Source: Doryteuthis pealeii (taxonomy: Eukaryota; Mollusca; Cephalopoda; Myopsida; Loliginidae). Taken from it: a DNA stretch of 64,000 nucleotides. Position 1 is the first letter of the stretch, and every line of letters begins with the position of its first letter. A model generated the notes under the pieces. It ran no database searches. It saw only the letters and a program-made list of their open reading frames with translations, and had not been told where the DNA came from. The stretch spans positions 90,725,426 through 90,789,425 of the forward strand of contig CM042162.1 in assembly GCA_023376005.1 (NCBI GenBank). Reading direction: 5' to 3'. The translations under genes and the position numbers were made by a program. This document shows positions 50,854 through 61,798 of this stretch, one piece after another.

Positions 50854-51124
50854 GGCACGTGGTCTAATGGTTAGAATTGTAAGAAATGGACTTGTCGACC
50901 AGAGTTCAATTCCTAGACGAAGCTGTTTACATTTCACATGGTGCTAGAAGCCTTGGGAAAACTATGAATCCAATTCTCCCTCCAGCTATGGGTAAATAGC
51001 AGGGCAGACTGGGCTCTTTAACCATGGCTAGGTAACCAGTCTAGGAGAAGGGACACTGAATTCAAATCTGTTAAATTGCTCAAGAAGTTGGCTCTGTGTC
51101 GCATCTTGCTCATGTGGTGGGTTG
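50854..51124 (+). mobile_element. SINE A
   Basis: Full copy starting GCACGTGGTCTAATGGTTAG with B-box-like GAGTTCAATTCC, ending before a (TA)n then (GA)n tract. The error-rich counterpart is at 42276-42566. Confidence 0.8.
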
Positions 51125-51165
<41 letters not shown>

Positions 51166-51280
51166 TAGAGAGAGAGAGAGAGAGAGAGAGATGGGTGATA
51201 GATATATAAACAGAGAGAGAGAGAAATTTTTTAATAGGAACTTGCAAACAGGTCTGACTGAGAGAGGGGTAGAGAGATAC

Positions 51281-51311
<31 letters not shown>

Positions 51312-51604
51312 AGTATAGAAATAGAAGAAAACTGAGAGAGAGGAAGATAGACAATTTAAGTTCTTGATTTAGAAGGTTAATGACTTTTCAACAAAAGCAG
51401 AAAAAAAATGATTTGGATTATAAACATTTCCAAATTAACCATTTATTTAATTAGACTCATTCTTTTCTTTTACAAAATGTGCGCATACTTGCAGGTAAGG
51501 TTCAAAGGTTAGAGTAAAGGTTCAAAGGTTAGAGTAATGGTTCAGGAGAATAATTAAACTGTAGAAGAAATTAGAATTTTATGATTATATTAGGTATCTC
51601 CAAA

Positions 51605-52400
51605 AGAAATAGTCAGAGAGGCCAAAAAGACACTGTATTGGGGAGAGAGGCCAAAAAGACACTGTATTGGGGAGAGAGGCCAAAAAGACACTGTATTGGG
51701 GAGAGAGGAAGACAGGGAGCAGAAAATCTGCTGTATTGAGGTAAAGGTGTACAGGGAGTAGAAAATAACCTCTCCCCCTCCCATTACAGTGTGACAGGGA
51801 GCAGAAAGCCACAGTATTGGGGAGAGAAGTGGACAGGGAGCAGAAAAGCCACAGTATTGGGAGAGAAGTGGACAGGGAGCAGAAAAAGCCACAGTATTGG
51901 GGAGAGAAGTGGACAGGGAGCAGAAAAGCCACAGTATTAGGGAGAGAAGTGGACAGGGAGCGGAAAAGCCACAGTATTGGGGAGAGAAGTGGACAGGGAG
52001 CGGAAAAGCCACAGTATTGGGGAGAGAAGTGGACAGGGAGCGGAAAACCTACAGTATTGGGGAGAGAAGTGGACAGGGACCAGAAAAAACAGTATTGGGG
52101 AGAGAGGTGGGGCTTGCCATAAGGGCAATAGTGTCAGAACAATCATATAGGTGCTAGGGCTTGATGTGACCAGTCGATTTATCAGATAAGGCCTCTCTGA
52201 CAACCCGGTTAACCTAAGTAAGGGTCAAAGTGGAGTGTCATATGTCATGGACTGCTCATACACTAAGATTCCATCATTAAGCATCAAAGGTTGCCACCCA
52301 CAGACAATAGGTGGCCCCATTAGGTGTGTGTGGGGGGGGTCTTACCCCTCTGCAGAGGTGCAGTTGGTGTATTCTAAAGGCCCTGACGACAGGGCTGAAA
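51605..52400 (+). repeat. Family C element with two internal minisatellites
   Basis: 51605-51710 is a unit of about 28 bp around GAGGCCAAAAAGACACTGTA. 51790-52105 is a unit of about 40 bp around GTGGACAGGGAGCAGAAAAG. Both share the TATTGGGGAGAGA core. Normal family C sequence resumes at GGGGCTTGCCATAAGGGCAA. Confidence 0.75.
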
Positions 52401-53118
52401 TAATTTTTTAAAAGAATTAAAATATTATTCATGATCATATTGAAAATGAAAGCTTTTCTCTGAAGTTTCATTCAAAACCAAATGAGAAATTTCATGGAAG
52501 TTCCCGTTCACTTTTTTGGTTTCTCTTTGTGTTTCCTTGAAATCAAAACTTTAAATGAAAGACAATTGATTTCCTGAAAAGAAGAGTTCCAAGATCAAAG
52601 GGGAAGTAATTCATATTTAATTTCTTTGAAGCACATGGAAAATAATTGTTTGCCAGTTTTCAAAGGATATTTTAAAACCTCGGAAAATTAGAATTCTGTC
52701 AACACCATACTACAATTTCCTTTCTCGGTTGCATCATCTAAAATTCATTAAACATTTGGAAAAAAAAAAAAAAAAAAAAAGTGAAAAGATTTTTTTTTTT
52801 TTTTTTTTTTTTATTATGCCCACGAACTCAGTGAACAAAATTAAATCTACATAAAACATCTGAAAAACGATTATGTTTCTTTATTGGATTCTTAGATCCT
52901 GCTTCAAACTGGATTTTGGATTTATCTTATAAAATGTACTTACTTGCAGGTAAGGTGTTAAAGCAAGGCTTCAAGAAGGTGATTAAAAAAAAAAATTTAA
53001 ATGAAAAAAGAAAAAAAAATTTAAAAAAAAACTTCTAAAATTCTAAAAAGAAAGAAATTTAAAAAAAAAAAAATTTTTTTTTCAAATAGAATATCAATCT
53101 TATCCCATAATTAATTAG

Positions 53119-53172
53119 CTCTGCTTAAGAAATTGACCTTGTGTTACATCCTGCTCATGCAGAATGCTTGGG
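53119..53172 (+). mobile_element. SINE A 3' fragment
   Basis: Keeps only CTGCTTAAGAAATTGACCTT and the CATCCTGCTCATGC tail, followed by TA repeats. Confidence 0.65.
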
Positions 53173-53671
53173 TATTATATATATATATATATGTATGTGT
53201 GTTATGTTCTTGTGAACGTTGTTTCTTTTTAAAGCATTGGAAATAAGAACAAAAACAGAACTAAAATCAGAATTTTTATATATTCAACCGTTGCTTTGTC
53301 TCTGGTTTAATCTATTCTGATAATTCGGGTGAACCTTCACCCTTTCTCAAGGTATGTCAGATGGTCTGGAGAGAAAAAAATGCAATGTTGTATATGAGGG
53401 CAAAGAAAATAATTAAATAAAGTGAACGGATTTGGCGTTTTTTAGCCGTTAATTTTTTTCGAAATTGTGTGACGTAACTCATCCAAAACACCATCATGGT
53501 AATCGTTCGAAATGTTGCATGACTTTGATCGTGAAAGTCATGAGCAACTTAAAGAAAAGTAAAGAATAAACAAATAATAGATAAATAAATAAATAATGAT
53601 ATTACGTCACAGCATTAGTCTTCGGCTCCTCACAGTGTTTTAGGCCGAAATACGCGTTTTCATGGAATTTC

Positions 53672-53713
<42 letters not shown>

Positions 53714-53715
<2 letters not shown>

Positions 53716-53997
53716 CCAACCCCTTCACGTGAGCAGGATGTGACACAAGGTCAATTTCTTAAGCAGAGTTTAATAGGTTTGAATTCAGAGTTTTCCTTCT
53801 CCTAGACCGGTTATCTAGCAATGATTAAAGAGTGCAATCTGCCCTGCTATTTGCCTATAGCTGGAGGGAGAATTGGATTCATACTTTTCCCAAGGGTATT
53901 AGTGCTATGTGAAATGCAAACAGCTTCATCCAGGAATTGAACTTGGGTCAACGAGTTCATTTCCTACGACTTTATCCATTAAACTATCCACCTCCAT
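53714..53997 (-). mobile_element. SINE A
   Basis: Full reverse-oriented copy between two (TA)n tracts (53676-53712 and 54004-54040). Confidence 0.78.
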
Positions 53998-53999
53998 AA

Positions 54000-54044
<45 letters not shown>

Positions 54045-54045
<1 letters not shown>

Positions 54046-54565
54046 ATACACGAATAGCAAAGGCATGGTCGGCCACAAACAAATTATCAGTCATATGGAG
54101 GTCCAATCTCCCTGACAAGCTGAAGCGACAGTTCTTCCAGGCTGTGGTTGTATCAGTGCTGCTATATGGTTGCACCACTTGGACCCTAACGAAGCGTCTT
54201 GAGAACAAGCTAGATGGGAGCTGCACAAGAATGCTGCATGCAGTCTTGAACAAGTTGTGGAAGCAGCACCCCATGAGGAGGTAGCTGTACGGTCACTTGC
54301 CCCCCCCCATCTCACAAACTATCCGATTGAGACGGACAAGGCATGCAGGACACTGCTGGAGAAGCAAGGATGAACTCATAAGCGACGTTCTCCTGTGGAA
54401 GCCAACACATGGAAATGCAGGTGTGGGGCGCCCAGCAACGACCTACATTGACCAGCTGTGCAAGGATGCTGGTTGCTTCGCAGAGGACCCCCCCAGGTGC
54501 AATGAATGATAGGGAAGGCTGGCGAGAGATTGTCATGGATACCCATGCTACAAGCGCGACATGAT
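54045..54565 (+). pseudogene. Non-LTR retrotransposon fragment, same family as 29140-29995
   Basis: Covers AWSATNKLSVIWRSNLPDKL, FFQAVVVSVLLYGCTTWTL, GHCWRSKDELISDVLLWKPT and GRPATTYIDQLCKDAG, then a GATGATGATGA tail. A stop and a frame change at a C8 run near 54300 inactivate it. Only the last third of the RT remains. Confidence 0.85.
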
Positions 54566-54639
54566 GATGATGACATACATACAGATAGATAGATAGATAG
54601 AGATGAAAGAATCTATCTTAAAGAAACAGAGAAAGGGTT

Positions 54640-55135
54640 GGTTGGTTGGATTTTACGGCATGGCAAACCCTGGGTTATTTGATGCCAAATACATTTAATT
54701 CATTCTTGTTTAGTATTCAAATTTTTTTCTTATGAATAATCTTTTTTTTTAAACTCATTTTTTGATCTGTTTAACTTATAGATGGGACCCTAACACGTAC
54801 TACTACTCCTGGTTTAAGTGGAGTTGGATGTAATGGCAATGAAGGGGTACTCCATACACTCCAGAGCACCTGAATTGAAACCTCACCACTAGATGTGGTT
54901 TAACATCATACTCAGGACACTAAGACACACAACTTTCTAGTGATATACATGATAAAAAGGGTCGGAGGGTTACCATGAGAGCAGTACAGTTACGACAATC
55001 AGAGGTGCCAGAGTTTGATATGCCCAGACAATTGATCAGACAGGGCCTTTCTGACTACCGAAATGGAGTGATGCAGGTCATGGATTGCTCAACCATCAGG
55101 TTTTCGTCCTTAAGCATTGTTTCGATATATATGTT
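54640..55135 (+). repeat. Family C element, diverged
   Basis: Contains TTTTACGGCATGGCAAACCC, TAGATGGGACCCTAACACG and GATGCAGGTCATGGATTGCTC. The 3' end is missing. Confidence 0.62.
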
Positions 55136-55139
55136 GTAC

Positions 55140-55325
55140 TGAGGTCCACCACTTAAACTTATAGACTCTGCATGGCCGTGTGGATTAAAGCCAACCAATC
55201 AACATCTCGAATGTATTCGACATTGATGAACAGACCTGAAATGAAGGACTTTGCTCAACCAAAGAATTCTACCAAATACTAAGGAACACCAAGGAAGAAC
55301 CAAAGGATTTTACCCTGAAGAATAA
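55140..55325 (+). repeat. Element F
   Basis: Carries CCACTTAAACTTATAGAC, GCCAACCAATCAAC and AACAGACCTG blocks that recur in reverse at 57535-57850. Possible LTR. Confidence 0.45.
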
Positions 55326-55329
55326 TTAA

Positions 55330-55645
55330 AGTTCCAATTATCGTCAAACTGGAAAGACAAGGCAACAAACGATTGTAACTTAAATACAAACCCAAATAGT
55401 CACAAAGTCTACTGCAGAATGACTGGATATACATAAGACTCCATAATGTCATTCAAATCAAGCAGTCAAGCAGCCAATCAGAACTCAAGGAATGGAATGA
55501 CCCAAATCACCCAAATTCATGAATGGGCCATTCTTGATTTCTATATATACCAACTGTCTTGGACATTGCTTAAGTGGTACTTAGTTAGCTTCTGTTATTC
55601 AAACCAACAGTAGACTTACTGACTTCAATATACCCAACATTGGAT
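55330..55645 (+). repeat. Element E (LTR-like)
   Basis: Second copy, with CAGCCAATCAGAACTC, CTATATATACCAACTGTCTT and GACTTACTGACTTCAATA. Confidence 0.45.
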
Positions 55646-56251
55646 GGTCTAAAGATTTAAGATAATATTAATCTTTTGCAAGTCTCTCTAGCAAACGAAA
55701 TGTAATTCCTTTCGCCGTCAGCACAGTCTACTAACTGAGCACGTTACTCTCACTTCCTGACACCCCAAATAGCAGTCGTCAGATTTCACTTGCCGTCCAA
55801 ACACTTGCTTTCATCCTCACTCCCTGTATCAGTGACTCTCCGTTTTATTTATGCTCGTTTGGCTACTCTTATGCAAATTCCGACATACCTCATCCGGGTT
55901 CCTGCCAACAGCATTTCAGCTATGAGGAGGTAGCGAGTTCAAACCTCCGTGGCCACTCGCCACCCCGTCACACAGGCCAAACATATCCTAACACGCTTTG
56001 TTTGTGGAGGCTGGGAATCTGCTCGTCCACAACTCTGCTCTTCAATTTCACCACAGGATTTTACCCAACATTGAAGAACAACCAAAGGCCTCTTCACTAA
56101 AGATAAGCGTCTGCTTAACACAAGAGATCTCCAGTGTAAAGTGCTCTCACTTGAAGCCTAAAAATGGCCACAAAGATCGTGACAAGCATCACCGGTCACC
56201 ACCCTCAGCCAACAGTTGACCAAAATTTGGGGAATTTTACCCCCTCTGCAG

Positions 56252-56488
56252 GGCCGGTTTAGCTCAGTCAGTAGAGTGTTCGGCTAGGAATCACAAGGTT
56301 CTTGGTTCGATACCGACCCTCGCCAACTCAGCATATGATTAGCACAGGGATCTGTGCAGTAAAGTGAGGAGCTGATGGTAGGTATGGCGCTCCATCTCAG
56401 ATGCTAAAATAATCTCCTTGGCCTAGTGCTAGTGAAAAGGGGATAGATTGCTGTCTGGCTGATACCAACATTAGGCCGCCCCAACAAC
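56252..56488 (+). mobile_element. SINE B (tRNA-derived) with target-site duplication
   Basis: Starts GGCCGGTTTAGCTCAGTCAG, with an A-box-like TAGCTCAGTCAGTAGAG and B box GGTTCGATACC. It ends GGCCGCCCCAACAAC. Flanks are TACCCCCTCTGCAG (56238-56251) and TACCCCTCTGCAG (56489-56501), a target duplication within a family C element. This defines the 237-bp unit. Confidence 0.88.
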
Positions 56489-56799
56489 TACCCCTCTGCA
56501 GTGGTGCAGTTGAAATATTCTTCTGTCCCAGCCAAAAGGGTGACATCTATTTTGGTTTAGTTCATTTGTTTAATGGCATATCAACTACATGGGTTACTTA
56601 ATGCTCAAATTTGATTCATTTGGAAAACTGTGTCTGCAAACCAAACATTCTTTGTATCACTGAATCTCTCTTATGGGTGATTGTAGCAAGATGGGGAATA
56701 TCCTGAGTTTTGCGAGAACTACTATTAGAAAAGAGAGGAAGAAGAAATAAGAGATAGTAAAGGTTTAAAAGAAAGTGATGAGCACAAAACGGTTGTCGT

Positions 56800-57255
56800 G
56801 AGTTTGACTGGGGCGTGACCCCCCAAATGGAGAATTGAATGTCAACTGGAAGTTTCGGGTGTTGACCGGAACCGGAAGTCACGTGGTGACGTGGAACGAC
56901 GAAGAAAAAATACTGGCCTCTTTTTGCTTTCGGACGCGTAGGGTACGGACTGGACCTCTGGTCTCAGTTGTGGGATCACAGTAATTTAACAGTGTCCTCT
57001 CTCTCTTTCTCTCAGCCTTTCCTCCTCTCCGACACAGCCCACGGGACTAGCCCTGGAAATAAAAGCTAAGCAGCTTGTGACGATATATTTCTCGCGTTGT
57101 ACTTTTTTACCGACAAGATGACCGCCACGTGCCGAACACCTTTTTAGTGTCGTGAATTTGGAGGCATGTTGACAAGACCCGCTATACAACATATATCGAT
57201 ATTAGAACGTTACATATATCCGTTTTGGTACTGTGAATATATCGCTACCGCCACG
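56800..57255 (+). repeat. LTR-like sequence
   Basis: Matches 34650-35097 throughout, including GGAAATAAAAGC and TTTTGGTACTGTGAA. The two copies are in opposite orientation, 22 kb apart, so they are not the two LTRs of one element. Confidence 0.5.
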
Positions 57256-57261
57256 TTACAT

Positions 57262-57440
57262 GATACGGCTTGACGAAACCAGCCAATTAATCAGGGGGGG
57301 CTTCTCCAACCTCAAGTCTAGCCCAAGTAAGGGCCAGAGTGGAGTGATGCATGTCATGGACTGCTCAGACACCAGGATTCAATCCTTAAGCATCACAGAT
57401 CACCACACATGGCCAAAAGGTGGCCTTATTGGGGTGGTCA
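57262..57440 (+). repeat. Family C internal fragment
   Basis: CGGCTTGACGAAACCAGCCA to GGTGGCCTTATTGGGGTGG matches the 3' third of the family. Confidence 0.62.
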
Positions 57441-57534
57441 TATTTGTTACGATTTTTGTGGCCATTTTTTGGCTTCAAGCAAGAGCATTCTCCAGCAGAG
57501 ATCCCGTTAAGCAGAGCATGATCCTTGGTGAAGA

Positions 57535-57850
57535 AATCTTTGGTTGTTCCTTTGTGTCCTTAGTGTTGGGTCTGATCCTTTGGTTGTTCCTTTGTGTCCT
57601 TCAGTGTTGGGTCTGATCCTTTGGTTGTTCCTTTGTGTCCCTTAGTGTTGCGTAAAATCCTTGCGTTCAGCAAAGTCCCTAAGTTGCAGGTCTGTTTGTC
57701 AAAGTCAAATAACCATGCAAATGTACGGCTGTCAATATCAGCGATTAAATAGTTAACTAACCACATATTCAGGCTGTTGATTGGCTGGGGTTTAAAGCAC
57801 GTGACCTCACTAGGTCTATAAGTTTAAGTGGTGGATTACAGCATGCCTTA
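57535..57850 (-). repeat. Element F with internal 43-bp minisatellite
   Basis: Reverse copy of the element at 55140-55325. Its segment TTGGTTGTTCCTTTGTGTCC is repeated three times at 57537-57660, where the other copy has about one and a half degenerate units. Confidence 0.55.
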
Positions 57851-58254
57851 TATAACAAAAATATTTTAACATTCGACTACAGAGGTGCAGTCGGTATATT
57901 CTACACAACAGCAGATAGAGTGCTACAATTTGGGGTATTACAAGGGGATTTTTTTTTCTTTTGGAAAGTAGATGAGTCAAATAATCATAAGACTAACTTC
58001 TTACTGTTAAAAAAAAAAATCTACCCATCTTTAAAACAATTTTTGGTGAAAAAGTCTGTTCTTTTGTCAGATGGATGCAATATTATTGATATCTTGGTGA
58101 TATTCTGATTGAAATCTGGGAAACCTCAAAGCAAGAATTGCAATTCCTGTTTCTACAGAATGGTAACAATGAAGATTTGGTAGATAGAATCAGCCTGCAG
58201 GAAAACTAGAGACAATTTCAAAGCCTCCCAGACAGACGGATTCATTCAATAAAA

Positions 58255-58680
58255 AATAAATATATAAAACAAATAGAAAGAAGTGAAGTGAAGAAGTACA
58301 AAAAAAATGGAATACAATGGAATTAAAGAAGGAATGAAACTAAAAGGAATTATTTGGGGAGGAAAAAAAAAAAAGAACAAAAAAACAAGAAAAAAAACAA
58401 GAAAAAAAGAAAAACCACAAAAACACAAAAAAAAAACAGGAAAAAATAAAAAAACAGAACAGAAAAAAAAAGAACAAAAAAAAACAGAAAATGAAAAAAT
58501 AGCTAAAAATAGAAAAATAACAAAAAACAAGAAAAAATTAAAAAAACAAAACAAAAAATAAAACAAACAAGAAAAACAAACAAAAAAAAAGAAAAAAAGA
58601 GAAGAAAAAGGGGAAAAAAAAAGAAATAGAAAAAAAAGAAAAAAAATTTTAAAAAGGAAAAAAAAAAAAGAAAAAAACCA
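58255..58680 (+). repeat. A-rich low-complexity tract
   Basis: AAAAACAAG-type sequence with almost no T, in the intron just downstream of the 58736-58921 exon. Confidence 0.8.
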
Positions 58681-58735
58681 AAATCTCTAAAAGATTTTTG
58701 GTTTTGTGTGGAATTGATCAGTGTCTTTTACTCAC

Positions 58736-58921
58736 CGTGATTGTTAATCTCGACGGAGATGTATTCGGTATTTGCTGCGTTTCTAATCTGCATTAAGATG
58801 CCTTGCATTTTGGCGGTGGAAAACCCAATTTGGGCAAATTCAAAATCTGTGGCCGATAGACCATGAGTAGCATCAAACTTATATGTAATCATATGACTTG
58901 GTACCATATTAGCGCCAACCT
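58736..58921 (-). CDS. Nrx-IV: Neurexin-IV/CNTNAP-like exon: first part of last laminin-G domain
   Basis: A 186-bp exon, acceptor TTTTGCAG and donor GTGAGT, phase 1-1, giving 61 complete residues. It contains MITYKF, then AQIGFSTAKMQGILMQI and NTEYISVEI, the alternating beta strands expected at the start of a laminin-G/LNS sandwich. The first two bases complete a Glu codon begun by the EGF exon, and the last base joins the exon at 50206-50345 to make Gly. The domain lies outside the cell and mediates adhesion. No internal stop or frameshift is seen. The intron upstream, towards the EGF exon, is about 2.9 kb. The intron downstream is about 8.4 kb and full of SINEs and family C repeats. Confidence 0.92.
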
Positions 58922-59074
58922 CTGCAAAAGAAATAAAGAAAAAATTATACACAATTATCTAAATTACTAGATTAACTTATTCAGTAACATACATCACATC
59001 AGAAATGGGGTTGAATTAATAAGTAGTAGTAGTGGGAGTAAGTAGGAGAGGAAGGCACAGAAACATTATATATA

Positions 59075-59700
59075 CTAGCAAATATATGCACCCTCCGGGT
59101 GCAAGTATTTAAGTTGAAATGTAATAAAATATTAGATTAAATCAGAAAGGCTAATGAAACTAATTAAGAATTCAAATAAAAAGATTCGAAACAGAGGGGG
59201 TATAATCGAAAAATAGAACAACTGAAACTTACTCTTTCATCACTTCCGTTTTTCAATGCTAAATTTTCCTAATTTAACTATTTAGTTAAAATAGGAAGTA
59301 AAGAATAAAATTACTGTTATTTCTTCTTGTTAATGAATTTCTTTTAGGATTTATTGAAGAAATTTTTACTCATATTCATTAAGATAAAACCAAACAATTA
59401 GAAATCAATAATACCAAGCACATTTTTATTAAAATCAGTTTTTTAAATATCAATATGCAAATTAGCTTTACGTTTACACTGAAAACTGGTATTTTGTTGT
59501 ATATATAAATACAATTGCATGTTATTAGTATTTAGGTAAGACCAACAGTATTAATAATGTCAAACAGTTTTATTATTAATTGAGGTTTAAATAGAAATAG
59601 AATCATGGAGAATGTGCCGTAAATAACTAAGGAAAGTGTGACTTGAGTAGTAATATAGTTTCGGTTACAGACAGAAAAACACACAATCTCCATTATAATA

Positions 59701-59703
<3 letters not shown>
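59075..59703 (-). mobile_element. Helitron-like element, copy 6
   Basis: TC…CTAG on the minus strand with hairpin GCACCCTCCGGGTGC, 629 bp, inserted in a TA tract. That tract is the loop of an inverted repeat whose arms lie at 59017-59055 and 59741-59783. Confidence 0.8.
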
Positions 59704-59738
<35 letters not shown>

Positions 59739-60104
59739 TGTACCTTCCTCTCCTACTTACTCCCACTACTACTTTATTATATGCTCCCAAATTTGGTTGA
59801 GCATTTTAATTAGAAGAGATTTAATTGCAAAATTCACCGTATTCGGCGTACAGCTAAGCCTCGCTTTGTTTACATAAAGTTTGAGGCCTCTAGTGAATTC
59901 ATTTCCGCTTAGAAATGTATCGATTAAATAGTCTCCTATATTTGACAGCTGCCTGTGGCCGTACCGGTAAGAGGATTGGCGAACGAAAGTTCATTCAGGT
60001 CTTGAACACGGCCAGAGGTAGCTGTTAAACGGTATAACCACACTGATGATAGGTGATACCTCGAAACACGTGTCTGTGGATTACTTTATTATATATATAT
60101 ATAT

Positions 60105-60378
60105 TTACCAAGCCCTCCGCACGAGCAGGATGTGACACAAGGTCAATTTCTTAAGCGGAGTTTAACAGGTTTGAATTCAGAGTTTTCTTTCTCCTAGACC
60201 GGTTACCTTACCAAGGTTAAAGAACTCAGTCTGCCCTACTATTTACCCATAGCTTGAGGGAGAGTAGAATTCATACCTTTTCCAAGGGTATTAGCACTAA
60301 GTGAAATGCACGGCCAAGATTTGAACTCGGGGCGACGAGTCTATTTCCTATGACTTTAACCATTACACCACGCACTTC
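60105..60378 (-). mobile_element. SINE A
   Basis: Full reverse-oriented copy with TTTGAACTCGGGGCGACGAG around the B box and a TA tract at its 3' side. Confidence 0.78.
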
Positions 60379-60467
60379 TTTTGATGAGTTGAGGTGCACC
60401 CGAGCACTGTACATGATAATTTCATTATTATTTTCACTCCTTTTGAGTTTTTCACATAAGTGTTAGT

Positions 60468-60890
60468 TTATGGTATTTTACTGGAGTCTGAGTGACAACA
60501 AGTCTCCTCAGGTCTCCAGAACTTTTCTGAGTATTCTAGGCAATTGCGATAATGCAGTAGTCTGGATGGTCTCAATTCTTCCTCTGATTTCCAGGTCCTC
60601 CAGTCTTTTTCCAAGTTTTTTTGGACTGTTCCAATTGCACCAACTACAATTGGTATCACTTTCACCCTCATATTCCACAGATTTTTCAGTTCTCTGGCAA
60701 GGTCCAGGTATTAGTCCATCTTTTCATTTTCTTTCAACTTCACCCTGTGGTCTGCTGGAACCGCAAAGTCCACCAGTTGGCACACTCTCTTTTTTTTGTT
60801 AATCAACACTAGGTCTGGTCTCCTGGCTGGGATGTAGTGATCCGTCTTTATCTCGAAGTCCCAGAGAATTATTATTATTAGTATTATTAT
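60468..60890 (-). pseudogene. Non-LTR retrotransposon C-terminal fragment
   Basis: Reads ILWDFEIKTDHYIPARRPDL, VDFAVPADHRVKLKENEK and, after a stop, NLWNMRVKVIPIVVGAIGTV. These are conserved in the C-terminal region of a widespread animal LINE type. Stops and frame breaks show decay. Its presumed 3' tail (GTGCACC-GAGCACTGTACA) lies at 60385-60420 and is repeated at 60990-61190. Confidence 0.78.
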
Positions 60891-60989
60891 TATATGACCC
60901 CTCTTCACACACACGCACACATACATGTATATTATTACTGTAAACTTCATTTTCTTGACACTAATACAATATTCTGTGTACTAGACATG

Positions 60990-61200
60990 AGAATTTGAAG
61001 AGTTGTGGTGCACCTGAGCACTGTACACATACATGTATATCATTACTGTATGCTATTCATGGTCCTGACACTAATACATTATTCTGTGTACTAGACATGA
61101 GACTTTGATGAGTTGTGGTGCACCTAAGCACTGTACACATACATGTATATTATTACTGTAAACTGTTCATGTTCTTGACACTAATGTACACAATAAATTT
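60990..61200 (+). repeat. Tandem repeat, about 115-bp unit
   Basis: Two and a half units of GTTGTGGTGCACCTGAGCAC…ACATACATGTATAT. The unit derives from the 3' tail of the LINE fragment at 60468-60890. Confidence 0.75.
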
Positions 61201-61302
61201 CATTATTATCATTATTATTATCAAAGGCCGAACTATCAATAAATAAATTGTAAGGAAGAAAGGCTTAAACATTTTTTGGTGTTCAATAAAATTTGGCTTT
61301 TG

Positions 61303-61410
61303 ATATACCACAGTATGATACTTTAATTATTACATCGTTTGATATGTTTATCTAAGAGCTTTTGCAAAACAGTTCAATATGTAAAAAGTAATACAATCGT
61401 GATTTAACTT
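61303..61410 (+). repeat. Orphan unit of the 124-bp array
   Basis: GATATACCACAGTATGATAC… through CAGTTCAATATGTAAAAAGT matches the array at 33285-33830, about 28 kb away. Confidence 0.75.
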
Positions 61411-61798
61411 TCTCATTTTTTCTTTCTTTCCCTTCTTTTTATCTTTTCATTATGTTCAATTGAAACAGATTAGCGTTGCCCCCTCTCTCTATCTTTTCCT
61501 ACTCTTTCTTTCTTATATTTTTCTGTGTATCATGTCCTTTTCCTCCCCTTTCTTTCTTTATAATAAAAACGGAATCATCCATTATTTAGCTGAGGTGACA
61601 ACACTCATTAGAAATAAGAATTCGGCGGATAAACAATACCAGATAATCAGGATTTTCATTTTTGGATTCCATCTTGGACGATTTGGACACTCATTTTTAA
61701 CCAGGGGGTGTTTCAAGGGAGAGGAAAAGAAGAAGGCAAGGGAATTGAAAGTGAACACAATAATTAGAAAAAGAACAAAAAAATATTGAAAGTCTTAC

